A DNA stretch of 45,030 nt from Candidatus Zhuqueibacterota bacterium (GTDB lineage: Bacteria > Zhuqueibacterota > Zhuqueibacteria > Thermofontimicrobiales > Sulfurfontimicrobiaceae). Of the stretch, positions 33,214 to 42,224 are shown one piece after another; position 1 is the stretch's first letter; each line of letters begins with the position of its first letter. A program made the position numbers and the translations under genes. The DNA is taken from positions 1 through 45,030 of the forward strand of contig JAFGMA010000330.1 in NCBI GenBank assembly GCA_016927835.1. The letters are read 5' to 3'. A model generated the notes under the pieces. That model was not told the origin of the DNA. It searched no databases and saw nothing but the letters and a program-made list of their open reading frames with translations.

Positions 33214-33482
33214 ATATTGTATATGTCGCATTAACATGAAATTGCAGAATAAATTCAAGATGTTGAAGATAAATGCAGGGCAGACAGAAAATCCTTTCTG
33301 CCGCGAGGCAATATACAAAAAAAAAAAACGTTTGACAAGTAAAAATTTTATATATCAACGAACGCAAACTCCGAGAATGTGCAAGTTTGGAATTCGCCTT
33401 CAACGTGGGATTCACATGAATGCATACGTCGATCACAGGCAGCATCGGCAATCCATACGAAATTGCAATCTGCAATCAATGC

Positions 33483-33511
33483 TTGACTCAAACTGTATTT
33501 TTTTCTATATT
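33483..33511 (+). promoter_or_regulatory. Sigma-70-like promoter upstream of the secreted unknown
   Basis: TTGACT (33483-33488), a 17-bp spacer and TATATT (33506-33511), about 107 bases upstream of the ATG at 33619. This is the best promoter-like pair in the 405-bp spacer between tRNA-Sec and that gene. The rest of the spacer is AT-rich, with a run of 12 As near 33317-33328. Confidence 0.45.
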
Positions 33512-33618
33512 TGTAACGCTCAAAGAAAATATATGTGCAGTTGCTAAAATTGACTGCAAACCTGAAAACAGGAACCATTTAGCCGGTCAAACCAGAATTT
33601 CACAGAGAGAGATTCATC

Positions 33619-34203
33619 ATGAAAATCATTTACACTTGCCGAAAAATAGCCCTGTCAGTTGTCATTTGCCTCCGGGTTTTTACTGCTCCTGCTTTTTCGC
33701 AACAGAGCACCAAAATCCATTGGGATAAAATCGCGTTTCCGGTGATCACGATTGAGGATTCCGTGCTCATGGAAAAATTAGCCGACGAACTACTGGTTCT
33801 GATCGATTCGACAACCACCGATTTTGCGCTGGTCGATCTGAATTTTGATGGCTTTGGTTTGAATGACATCCTGATCGTTCATCCGTCAAATGAGATCTAC
33901 TTTTTAGATAAAGTCACCAAAAACGCTGCGGAAATGCTGCGGGGGAGACCACCTTATGATATTCATTCGATGGTGCTGGCAAATGGCGCTGCTGTGGCGG
34001 AACTGAAATCAACGGAACTTGACTATGTTCCGATTGTCAAAGTGCTGCATCAAATCGTGGAAAAAATCTACGGTTCAATTCCGTTGAGAATTTTTTATGG
34101 TCAGGATGAATCAGGAATCCAGTTTGAATTGCTGAAGCTTGAAAATAAGCAGCAAAACAGCGATGAGGTGAAACCGGATACAATGTCGAGCCCTGAAAAA
34201 TGA
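33619..34203 (+). CDS. Secreted protein of unknown function
   Basis: 194 residues with a signal peptide (basic KIIYTCRK start, hydrophobic core, cleavage likely after PAFSQ near 28). The mature part mixes helices and strands; a DLNFDGFGLNDILIV segment (about 73-87) resembles an FG-GAP-type loop but appears once only. The C-terminus is hydrophilic. ATG has GAGAG upstream. It converges on the aldo/keto reductase gene with a four-base gap. Family not recognised. Confidence 0.7.
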   Translation: MKIIYTCRKIALSVVICLRVFTAPAFSQQSTKIHWDKIAFPVITIEDSVLMEKLADELLVLIDSTTTDFALVDLNFDGFGLNDILIVHPSNEIYFLDKVTKNAAEMLRGRPPYDIHSMVLANGAAVAELKSTELDYVPIVKVLHQIVEKIYGSIPLRIFYGQDESGIQFELLKLENKQQNSDEVKPDTMSSPEK

Positions 34204-34207
34204 TGCG

Positions 34208-35167
34208 CTATCGATATCGATTACCGCCCCACATATCGGGATCGCTGCCCAGATGATCGAATAGCGGTTGACTGATTTCCCGCAGCTCTGCCACTATTTC
34301 CTCTGATAATCGCACTTCAGCGGCTTTCAGATTTTCCGATAATTGAGCACGATTTCTCGCCCCCGGAATAACGCTGCCAACGCCAGGTTGCTGAATCAGC
34401 CAGGCTAAACTCATGGGAGCCAGTGCTGCGCCGATTTTCGAGCAAACGGCTTGCAACCTTGACAGCGCCTCAAAGGCGAGTGCCAATGCATCTCCCCGGT
34501 ACAACCGCGTCCCTGCACGATTGCCTTCAGGAATATCGGACGCTGTTTTGAATTTTCCCGTAAGCAATCCCTGCGCCAGCGGACTATACGCGACAATGCT
34601 GATATTTTCCGCAATGCACTTTTGAAGAATCCCGGCTTCGAGCATTCTCCAAAATAAATTATAAGGCACTTGATTGGCGGCGACTTCGCTCAATTCGACA
34701 ATATCTGTTAAATCCCCGACTCCAAAATTTGAAACGCCGATATGCCGAATCTTTCCCTGCTCCTTCGCGCGCAGCATGCTATTCACGGTTTCTTCGAAGG
34801 GGATAGTTCGACTGGGCCAATGAATGGTGTACAGATCGATATAATCTGTTTGCAATCGCCGCAGACTATCTTCCAAAGCAGTTGGCAATTCATCGGCTGC
34901 AAGGTGTTTTCCCGATACTTTGGTGGAAATTATCACCTTCTCACGCCTGCCGGCAAGTGCTTTGCCGAGTACCTTTTCGGAATGCCCCCTGCCATATCCT
35001 TCAGCCGTATCGAAAAAATTGACGCCGGCATCGATGGCAACATGCACCGTATTCAGGGCTTCATTTTCATCAATCGCACCCCATTCGCGATCGTTCGAAA
35101 ATACCCAGCATCCGAATCCGATCTCCGATACCATCAGTTCGCTTTTCCCCAATCGGTTCAATTTCAT
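34208..35167 (-). CDS. Aldo/keto reductase
   Basis: 319 residues. The full catalytic tetrad is visible: Asp53 and Tyr58 (NFFDTAEGYGRG), Lys83 (STKVSG) and His116 (YTIHWP). C-terminal SVIPGARNRAQLSEN is the usual NADP(H)-binding end of the family. The sequence belongs to the open-barrel, single-domain class that reduces carbonyls, including sugars and keto acids. AGGAG precedes the ATG. It is in a minus-strand run with an esterase, KDPG aldolase and two dehydrogenases, which suggests sugar or sugar-acid metabolism. Confidence 0.94.
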   Translation of the reverse strand: MKLNRLGKSELMVSEIGFGCWVFSNDREWGAIDENEALNTVHVAIDAGVNFFDTAEGYGRGHSEKVLGKALAGRREKVIISTKVSGKHLAADELPTALEDSLRRLQTDYIDLYTIHWPSRTIPFEETVNSMLRAKEQGKIRHIGVSNFGVGDLTDIVELSEVAANQVPYNLFWRMLEAGILQKCIAENISIVAYSPLAQGLLTGKFKTASDIPEGNRAGTRLYRGDALALAFEALSRLQAVCSKIGAALAPMSLAWLIQQPGVGSVIPGARNRAQLSENLKAAEVRLSEEIVAELREISQPLFDHLGSDPDMWGGNRYR

Positions 35168-35258
35168 TCTCTGCTCCTGTTTGAAAATGCTCTTTTTACA
35201 AATTCAAGTCTGACATCAGCGCTGTTGGTCTAAGATCGCCGTTTCAGTCCGACCGCGG

Positions 35259-37679
35259 CTACTTGCCCGTGATCTGTGAAATAGCTTCGTGGATTTCCAG
35301 CTTGTTTTCGAACACGCTCAATCCGGATGTCGCATCCAGCAGCTTGTACACGCGTTCGATGTGCTTGGTTTCAAACCGATTTGCGGTATGATGCAGGATC
35401 ATTCTTTTAGGTGCGAGTAGCGCAGCCGCCGTCGAAAAATCACCGGCTTTGCGAAAACCGGCTATGAAAAATGATTTAATATAGGTGTCATCGTCAGTAT
35501 TATTAAAGCCGTTCACGTCGACGACGAGGCAATCAATCCACCGTGGAACCATTGATGTTGCCAACAGGCTCCAGAGCCCGGCTTCTTCGCAGCCAATGAC
35601 ACTAATTTCCTTGAAACCGGATTGCCGCAAAAAGGCGATGGCGGTGATTATATCATGAATTTTCAGCGCTAAATCCGGTGCATTGAACGTTGTAAAGTTT
35701 GGCACTTGCGCTTCCCGCTCGATTTGATGTGAGAGTAGAGAAAACTCCCCTACCCCATACGGATCGATCGACAGCAGCGAAACGCCCTTTTGAAGCTGGT
35801 CAGCAACCCATTTTCGGGGCGCCTTCTGCTCAAGATCGAAACAATCGAGTTTTCCGCGGGGCGAAATATGCAACAACGCGACTTTCAAAGCCTTGTTTTT
35901 TTCCGGTTGAAGGAAGAGCGAAGGAATGACGTCCTTACCGTCAATTCTGCCCATTCCAAACACATCGGCAGTGAATTCTTTCCCGACCGAAGTGCCCTGC
36001 CCCTTCATCCTGAGTACCTTTTTGATGACGCGTCCCGAAACCGGCAATTTGACATCCAGCGCGTTTGCCAGCAGGTACCCCATTGTCGATTTATAATCCT
36101 CGATCTCGGTTTTCGTGCCCGGATAGCTCGATTTAACGAACTGCCTTGCGCGCTCCAGCAGTTCCTTTTCTATTTCCGCTGCATTTTTGCCAGGCACTGG
36201 CTCATCGTCGGGGAAAGCCAACAAAGCCTCGCTCGATTCCGCTTTAAATGGGCGCTCCTTCACCGCCTGCCAATCGGCTTGCCGCCCCAGCCAACGTGCC
36301 ATCCATTTATAAACTGCCTCACGGGAATCGCGATTGTAATTATGCCCATAATCAAACTGGTGAATTTCAATACGTTCCGGCTTTCCATAGAGCGCATATA
36401 TTTTTTGCATATCTTTGAACGCCCAATCAGGACTATGCCGCGTCCAGTCACCGGTGCATGCGATTAGTAACAATGGCTTCGGCGCCATCAAAGCCGCAAT
36501 TTCGGCATTATACGTATCCAATCGAAGATGGGGCGCATTTTCGCAGCGACACCCTCCCTGGAATACGCTCGAAATCATATTCACCGGCGCAGCCACCTGT
36601 ACGCGTTCATCCACAGCCGCAAGCATAAATGTCTGAGTGCCTCCTCCGGATGCCCCGGTGCAGCCGATTCGAGTCGAATCGACTTGCGGCAGACTGCACA
36701 CAAAATCAACCGCTCGGATGCTGTTCCAGGTCTGGAGGCTCATGAGATCATAGCCCCACAGGGACAGTTGCTGGTTAAAATCCTCATGGAGCAGTTGTTT
36801 GCTGTCGTTGTAGCCAACCATGCTGTACGAAAACGTCACGAATCCCTGAAGGGCAAAATTAATGCACCTGCCAGGGACCGACACGGTTTCGTCATCAGCC
36901 AGGCGCCCCTCACCCCAATGTCCGTGCGGACACAATATTCCCGGAAACGGTCCGGCGCCATCAGGGCGATACAAATTGCCGGTCACATAAAATCCGGGAA
37001 TACTCTCGAAAACCACCTTTTCCACCGAATAGCCCGCGCGCTCGGTTTTATCGAATATACGCGCATTCAACGGCGTTTTCGGGGGCGGCGGAAACAGCCC
37101 AAGCGCCGCGAGTAGATGCTTTTTAAGGTTCCGGGCGCGCTCCTGCCACTGATCAAGTGAAGCATACTCCGGAAATTGCTGAATTGAAGTGATATAGCGA
37201 ATCGCATCATATCGTCCGTCCTTGAGCAACCAGGGACGACCGGGAAACACCTGGCAGAATTCAAATGCATCTTCGGGATTGCGCTCTGAGGTTGACAGGT
37301 AAACAAAACCCATCCCTTGCAACTTAGACTCTGCTCGAGTGAGACGCAGCAAATGGTTTCCATTCTTTTTAAGTTGAATCGATCCCAGCTTTTTCCAGGT
37401 GTACAGGCTTCCTTCCCCGCTTGCCGGATCGGTTCGAAAAACCTGGTTATCGATTACAAATTCAACCGAACGTCCCTGCTGTGCATAAACCCAGACATGA
37501 TAAGCGCCAGTTCTGTGCAACGTTAAAGGCATGCTTGCTTTCGCTGAATCTGTAAAAACCAGCAACTGCTGACGATTGAGCAGCACATAATCAGCCTCTG
37601 ACGATCTGAGAGATGAAACAGAGGTCATAATGACGATCCCCATTAAATATATGAAATTGTGCACGTGCTGTATTCTCAT
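35259..37679 (-). CDS. Large secreted esterase with two alpha/beta-hydrolase modules (acetylxylan-esterase-like)
   Basis: 806 residues with an N-terminal signal segment (about 8-27). Residues about 28-130 form a beta-rich region (AYHVWVYAQQGRSVEFVID), possibly a carbohydrate-binding-like sandwich. The first hydrolase module (about 190-460) has FPGILCPHGHWGEGR, the nucleophile elbow GASGGG (Ser in IGCTGASGGGTQT), an acid in IACTGDWTRHSPDW and a His in DYGHNYN, so it should be active. The second module (about 540-790) keeps the fold but its elbow is GCEEAGLWS, without a serine. The acetylxylan-esterase or glucuronoyl-esterase-like family is my best match. It fits a plant or algal polysaccharide substrate, by inference. 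Confidence 0.82.
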   Translation of the reverse strand: MRIQHVHNFIYLMGIVIMTSVSSLRSSEADYVLLNRQQLLVFTDSAKASMPLTLHRTGAYHVWVYAQQGRSVEFVIDNQVFRTDPASGEGSLYTWKKLGSIQLKKNGNHLLRLTRAESKLQGMGFVYLSTSERNPEDAFEFCQVFPGRPWLLKDGRYDAIRYITSIQQFPEYASLDQWQERARNLKKHLLAALGLFPPPPKTPLNARIFDKTERAGYSVEKVVFESIPGFYVTGNLYRPDGAGPFPGILCPHGHWGEGRLADDETVSVPGRCINFALQGFVTFSYSMVGYNDSKQLLHEDFNQQLSLWGYDLMSLQTWNSIRAVDFVCSLPQVDSTRIGCTGASGGGTQTFMLAAVDERVQVAAPVNMISSVFQGGCRCENAPHLRLDTYNAEIAALMAPKPLLLIACTGDWTRHSPDWAFKDMQKIYALYGKPERIEIHQFDYGHNYNRDSREAVYKWMARWLGRQADWQAVKERPFKAESSEALLAFPDDEPVPGKNAAEIEKELLERARQFVKSSYPGTKTEIEDYKSTMGYLLANALDVKLPVSGRVIKKVLRMKGQGTSVGKEFTADVFGMGRIDGKDVIPSLFLQPEKNKALKVALLHISPRGKLDCFDLEQKAPRKWVADQLQKGVSLLSIDPYGVGEFSLLSHQIEREAQVPNFTTFNAPDLALKIHDIITAIAFLRQSGFKEISVIGCEEAGLWSLLATSMVPRWIDCLVVDVNGFNNTDDDTYIKSFFIAGFRKAGDFSTAAALLAPKRMILHHTANRFETKHIERVYKLLDATSGLSVFENKLEIHEAISQITGK

Positions 37680-37861
37680 CTAATTTCCTTCCATGATTAG
37701 GACTTGCCGGATAGTAAAACCTTTCTCAACGAAAAAAAACAGCAATTATCGGCTATCGTCGTGAGTTGGCTTGAGGAAAATTGCTGATGAATGTGCGGAA
37801 ACGCTTGAAAAATACCCTCGTTGCGGGTTTTCCGGCATTCGCCCGTCCAACCTAACCGGCA

Positions 37862-38806
37862 TCAGTATTCCTGGAGCAGCACCGAAAAACCATCCAATTC
37901 CAAATCCAGTTCAACGCAATTGCCCTGGATCGCAGAGTTTGTCTTGATGCCGCTGCGTTGAAGGAACGGAATCGCCCGCTTCAGGAATTGCGTTCCGATT
38001 ACCAGTTCGCCGGCTGCCCCAACGCCATCGTCTTTCTTCAACGAAAACGCATCAGAAAATTGAACCATAGAATTCGATAGGCTGATGGGCAAATTGAAAA
38101 CTGCTTGAAACTGGCGCGCAAGTGCTGCCGCCCGATCGAGCCTCTCCGCTTTCAATCGTACACCAATGATTCTGAATCCCAGCATAACGGTGAGTGCTTC
38201 CCTGACCAGATGAGTGATCTCATCAAATTTTTTGGTGCTGATCAATTCGGCTTTGACCATCCAGCTTCCGCCGCAAGCCAGTACTTTGTTGAATTTCAGA
38301 TAAGGTAATAAATTTTCCGCATTGATGCCACCGGTGGGAATAAATTTGACGTCACTATAAGGTGCGCTCATCGATTTCAGCATCTCCAATCCGCCCAACG
38401 ATTCCGCCGGGAAGAATTTAAGCACTTTCAAGCCCCGTTCAAGCGCAGCTTCCAATTCGGATGGCGTGCTGATACCCGGTGTGACAGTTACGTTCTGTTC
38501 GAGGCAATAATCCACCACTTTTGGATTGAATCCCGGCGAAACAATGAATTTTGCGCCGGCATCGATGGCACGCTGCGCCTGATCGGTTGTCAAAACAGTG
38601 CCCGCGCCCACGAAGACCTCCGGATAGGCAGCACTGATATTTTTAATCGCCTGTTCAGCCGCTGCGGTGCGAAACGTTACTTCAGCCGCGGGCAGTCCTC
38701 CGTCGATCAGCGCTTTCGTCAACGGTACAGCGTCTTCGGCGGATTCTATTTTGATGACGGGTATGATCCCGAATTCCTCCAGCATATCTGGTATTGATTT
38801 TGACAT
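37862..38806 (-). CDS. eda: KDPG/KHG aldolase with C-terminal extension
   Basis: 314 residues from ATG 38806, supported by AAGGAGAAAGAGG upstream; the open frame runs 68 codons further but overlaps the next gene's end. Residues 1-205 are the class I aldolase: Glu42 and Arg46 in AAEVTFRT, GAGTVLT (67-73), Schiff-base Lys130 in LKFFPAES, and FIPTGGI. It cleaves 2-keto-3-deoxy-6-phosphogluconate (or 4-hydroxy-2-oxoglutarate). Residues about 212-314 form an extra domain starting MLGFRIIGVRLKAE that resembles the VOC-like tail seen in some KDPG aldolases. The neighbouring dehydrogenases point to uronate or gluconate breakdown. Confidence 0.92.
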   Translation of the reverse strand: MSKSIPDMLEEFGIIPVIKIESAEDAVPLTKALIDGGLPAAEVTFRTAAAEQAIKNISAAYPEVFVGAGTVLTTDQAQRAIDAGAKFIVSPGFNPKVVDYCLEQNVTVTPGISTPSELEAALERGLKVLKFFPAESLGGLEMLKSMSAPYSDVKFIPTGGINAENLLPYLKFNKVLACGGSWMVKAELISTKKFDEITHLVREALTVMLGFRIIGVRLKAERLDRAAALARQFQAVFNLPISLSNSMVQFSDAFSLKKDDGVGAAGELVIGTQFLKRAIPFLQRSGIKTNSAIQGNCVELDLELDGFSVLLQEY

Positions 38807-38819
38807 TCCTCTTTCTCCT

Positions 38820-39890
38820 TTATTCATCCCAAATATTCGATTCATTTTCCAAAGGCAAATAAATGACGCTATTTTCCCTGGCGGATTTATACATAGCAAG
38901 CGCGATTTCAAGCGTTCCGCGCGCCAGGGGAACCGCGATAATGGGTTCCCGCTGCATTTGAATCGCTTCGACCATATCTTCGATGACGGCTTGATGGTCG
39001 AAATACGCAAAGTCAGCCGGACCAGAGGCGCCGGTCAAAATTTCAGCGCTGCCGATGTTTCGTATGGTTTCATCTTCCGGCTGTTCATCTTTGAATTTCC
39101 AGGTTTCGATGCGTTCGCCAACGATGATGGCATTGCCATCGGTGCCATTGATCTCGATACGCAATTCCGTTCCGGGCCAAAAAGCAGTGGACGCTTCCAC
39201 AACGCCGCGGGCGCCATTGGAAAATTCAAGAAATGCGAGCAGGGTGTCTTCCAGCCGCACATCGGGATGCGCAAGGTTGCTCATCTGCGCTTGCACCGAT
39301 TTGACAGAACCGGCAAGATAGTATAACAGATCGATATAATGGAAAGCATGCTGAATCGTAACGCCTGCTCCGAAACGGCGGGAACTGCGCCAGGCATCGC
39401 TGTGATAATAATCCGGCGAGCGATACCATTTCATGAATGCATCCGCGTGGAGCAACCTGCCGAAGCGCCCGGAATCGATCGCGCGTTTGACCGCCTGCAC
39501 CGCTTTTCGAACGCGGCATTGCAGCGACACCCCAAATTTCACACCGTGGTCGCGGCAGGCGCGAATCATAATATCGGTATCTTTCAGCGACATTGCCGGT
39601 GGCTTTTCGACCAACACGTGCTTGCCAGCCGCTGCGCACGCCATCACCGCATCAAAATGCAGATGATTTGGCGTCAGCACATTGACAACGCTGATCCGAT
39701 CATCGCCCAGCATCTCTTCGAGGGTGGCATACGCCCGGCAATCGTATTCTTCACAGAACGCTTTCAATCGCTTCGGATCGATATCAACGGCTGCTATCAA
39801 TTTTGCTTTCTTTGAATTGATGAGCGATTTTGCATGAAACGGTGCCACCAGTCCCGTGCCTAAAAGCCCAAAACCTGGCTTAGTGTCCAT
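38820..39890 (-). CDS. Gfo/Idh/MocA-family NAD(P)-dependent oxidoreductase
   Basis: 356 residues from ATG 39890, with GGAG upstream. A Rossmann motif GLLGTGLVA (8-16) binds the dinucleotide. The family EKPPAM motif (about 95-100) and the substrate-side GAGVTIQHAFHYIDLL (about 173-188) are present. Members oxidise or reduce sugars, sugar acids or inositol. It lies 13 bp upstream of the KDPG aldolase gene and downstream of a zinc dehydrogenase, so a sugar-acid substrate is likely, though not readable directly. Confidence 0.92.
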   Translation of the reverse strand: MDTKPGFGLLGTGLVAPFHAKSLINSKKAKLIAAVDIDPKRLKAFCEEYDCRAYATLEEMLGDDRISVVNVLTPNHLHFDAVMACAAAGKHVLVEKPPAMSLKDTDIMIRACRDHGVKFGVSLQCRVRKAVQAVKRAIDSGRFGRLLHADAFMKWYRSPDYYHSDAWRSSRRFGAGVTIQHAFHYIDLLYYLAGSVKSVQAQMSNLAHPDVRLEDTLLAFLEFSNGARGVVEASTAFWPGTELRIEINGTDGNAIIVGERIETWKFKDEQPEDETIRNIGSAEILTGASGPADFAYFDHQAVIEDMVEAIQMQREPIIAVPLARGTLEIALAMYKSARENSVIYLPLENESNIWDE

Positions 39891-39969
39891 TCGAGTCTCC
39901 GTATTAAATTTTTTATTTTGAAATCTGATGTTTATTGCCATCCAGTCGGGATTAGAATTTCGAAGCCTG

Positions 39970-41004
39970 CTACGGCAGAAGAACCGCTTTGATGACTTTC
40001 AACTCTTCAATCGCTTTGAAAACGCTTTCCCATTCAGACAATGGTCTGGCATGCGATATGAGCGGTTTGAGTTGAATGCGCCCCGAGGCAACCAGGCGAA
40101 TTGATGTTTCCCAGGAGGTGTAGCTGGTGGATAAATTGAAAAATAGATCAGCCACCTTGAACATAGCCTTATCCCAGGGAAACTCTATTTTATCCCGGCT
40201 GGTTAATCCGATCGCACAGATGCGTCCTTTTTTCCGAATCAACTCAACTGCCAGTGCGATTGCGGGAGCTGCCCCGCTGGCATCAATCGCCAGGTCGATC
40301 CCGGCGCCATCGGTCATTTCCAGCGCAGCCTGAACCGGATCTTCTCGTTCCAGGTTAATCACCCGGTCGATTCCCAGTTCGCGGGCTTTTTTCAGGCGAA
40401 TGGCTTCGTCCTGCCCGGTACCGATGAGCATCACGCCCCGCGCACCAGCAGCTTTGCAAACCAGGGCTGCCAGCAGCCCGATGGGTCCCGGACCAGTAAT
40501 CGAGACAAAATCACCGGCATATATTTTAGCCCGTTCGATGATATCGTGCACGGTATTTGCCAGCGGCTCGATCAGTGCCGCCTCTTCCCATGAGATATTT
40601 TCCGGTATTTTGTGCAACAGCATTTCCGGCATTTTCAAAAACGGCGCCATCCCGCCGTGAATGCCCCATCCCGGCGAACGTTTCATGGGACAAATTTGGA
40701 TATTCCCGGTGCGGCAGAGGGTGCATTTTCCGCACGCCTGCGTATGTGGTTCACCTACCACGCGATCCCCGACTTTAAAATTGTTGACGTCCGCGCCAAT
40801 CTCCACAATTTCGCCGGCGAATTCATGTCCCAAAATCACCGGAGGCCAATACGGGAAACGGTCGTGCAACACATGGATATCCGTACCGCAAACACCACAA
40901 ACATGAACGCGAATCAGCACTTCACCGGCTTGAGGTTTCGGCTCTGGCATTTCCATCAATTCAAGGTTGCCGGGACCTTTTTTAGTCTTCACAAGAGCGA
41001 GCAT
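39970..41004 (-). CDS. Zinc-dependent medium-chain alcohol/polyol dehydrogenase
   Basis: 344 residues. The catalytic zinc site is CGVCGTD with Cys39, plus HE (60-61) and an EPLAN glutamate near 146. The structural zinc loop has four cysteines (91, 94, 97, 105: CGKCTLCRTGNIQIC). The NAD(P) motif GPGPIGLLAA follows at about 171. It resembles threonine/sorbitol dehydrogenase-like MDR enzymes that oxidise sugar alcohols or hydroxy acids. First gene of the three-gene run with Gfo/Idh and KDPG aldolase. Confidence 0.93.
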   Translation of the reverse strand: MLALVKTKKGPGNLELMEMPEPKPQAGEVLIRVHVCGVCGTDIHVLHDRFPYWPPVILGHEFAGEIVEIGADVNNFKVGDRVVGEPHTQACGKCTLCRTGNIQICPMKRSPGWGIHGGMAPFLKMPEMLLHKIPENISWEEAALIEPLANTVHDIIERAKIYAGDFVSITGPGPIGLLAALVCKAAGARGVMLIGTGQDEAIRLKKARELGIDRVINLEREDPVQAALEMTDGAGIDLAIDASGAAPAIALAVELIRKKGRICAIGLTSRDKIEFPWDKAMFKVADLFFNLSTSYTSWETSIRLVASGRIQLKPLISHARPLSEWESVFKAIEELKVIKAVLLP

Positions 41005-41046
41005 AATCGGTATCCTTAAAATATATTCATATAAATAGTTAGTACA

Positions 41047-41907
41047 TCAATCAGCGCCAATTTTTTCCATGAATTCGCCGATTTCGCGCTGGCTCAAATT
41101 TTCATCATCCGCCAATTGATGCCAGTCAGGTTGAATTTCGCCAAGCCTCAGCGCTTTTTGAATCAATTGTATTTCGAGCCTCGAAAACGTACGCGCGCAA
41201 AGCACATAATCCTCAAACGCTTCCCAGGCGATTGGCACCACCTTTTGGACAATCTGCGCCATGATGCGGGCGTACTCGCGGATTTCGAATTGGGCATGTT
41301 CATCGAGCCGCAATTTCAAAAAGTGCATCAAATTGTTCAGATCAATCTTCCAATACCATTCGGTGTACAGCGAAACGGGCAGGTTAATCCTCGCCAATTC
41401 GCGGGCGATCCCGGAATTTTCCATCTGCTGATAATCCTGCCACGCCTGCTCCGTTGATTTCCTCAGGAGTTCCAGTACCTGAAGCTGCAATTCCCCCGGC
41501 ACAGCCACCTCTCCCCTGCCCTGCCGATTGGTTTCCGATTGATATCGCAGCGTTTCAGGTTCCGGCAGATAAAATTCATTGATCGCTTTGGAATAGCGCA
41601 GCGAGTACTCGTTCACATTGGCGGTTCGATGCCGAATCCATTGGCGCGCCACGAATATTGGTAATTTGCAATGAAACTTGAATTCAACCATTTCAAACGG
41701 CGTTGTATGTTGATGTCGGAGCAGGTATCGAATCAATCCGCGATCCTGACGTATTTTTTTAGTCCCATGCCCATACGAAACGCGGGCAGCCTGCACAATC
41801 GATTCGTCGGAACCCATATAGTCGATCAGGCGAACAAAGCCATGATCGAGACATTTGAATTCTTTTTCTAAAATTTCCTCTGCTGCCGGAACCGTGGTGC
41901 GCGCCAT
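41047..41907 (-). CDS. thyX: Flavin-dependent thymidylate synthase ThyX
   Basis: 286 residues from ATG 41907, supported by GGGAGAG upstream. The ThyX motif RHRTANVNEYSLRY (92-105) matches RHRxxSxNExSxRY except Ala at the first Ser position. RQWIRHR and the downstream RINLPVSLYTEWYWKIDLNN core are also typical. It makes dTMP from dUMP with FAD, NADPH and methylenetetrahydrofolate. The reading frame stays open for 87 more codons upstream, which would place an unusual N-terminal extension in the divergent spacer. The SD-led start argues against it. Confidence 0.93.
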   Translation of the reverse strand: MARTTVPAAEEILEKEFKCLDHGFVRLIDYMGSDESIVQAARVSYGHGTKKIRQDRGLIRYLLRHQHTTPFEMVEFKFHCKLPIFVARQWIRHRTANVNEYSLRYSKAINEFYLPEPETLRYQSETNRQGRGEVAVPGELQLQVLELLRKSTEQAWQDYQQMENSGIARELARINLPVSLYTEWYWKIDLNNLMHFLKLRLDEHAQFEIREYARIMAQIVQKVVPIAWEAFEDYVLCARTFSRLEIQLIQKALRLGEIQPDWHQLADDENLSQREIGEFMEKIGAD

Positions 41908-42224
41908 CTGGCTCTCCCTTATCTTTTTTGCAGTCACAAGACAATCAAGCCGCTGATAGTTAACGTCAAAAATACAAATTCCATTCTTAAAATGCAAATA
42001 TTCTTTTTGGTTATCAAGGCACTTTTCAATTCTATCGGAGTTAAACTTTCTTAGTCCCGGGTAGAGCGGTTCAGCCTTCGAGGTTCTGGCTTGATAGTCT
42101 TTAGCGGGCTCACCTCGCAAGCGCTGCACTTCCAAAAATGAGACAGAAATTTTCACCTGAGCATACAATATCTTTTCAACGTGTTACAAAAAGCGATTTC
42201 AAAGCAGCACTGGAGGATATTTTC

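Noticed and set aside
33332..33360. TTGACA with AT-rich downstream, possible promoter
   Set aside because: No -10 hexamer at acceptable spacing; the pair at 33483-33511 is better.
33000..35000. Selenoprotein gene near tRNA-Sec
   Set aside because: No gene near it shows a conserved domain continuing past an in-frame TGA.
35790..36467. 225-codon antisense frame within the esterase gene
   Set aside because: The minus-strand gene has catalytic motifs throughout; the antisense frame has no recognisable domain.
38667..39326. 219-codon plus-strand frame across the aldolase and Gfo/Idh genes
   Set aside because: It spans the junction of two well-supported minus-strand genes and lacks family motifs.
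41908..42168. 87-codon N-terminal extension of ThyX
   Set aside because: The SD-led ATG at 41907 matches the normal family start; the extension is in divergent spacer DNA with no similarity to ThyX.
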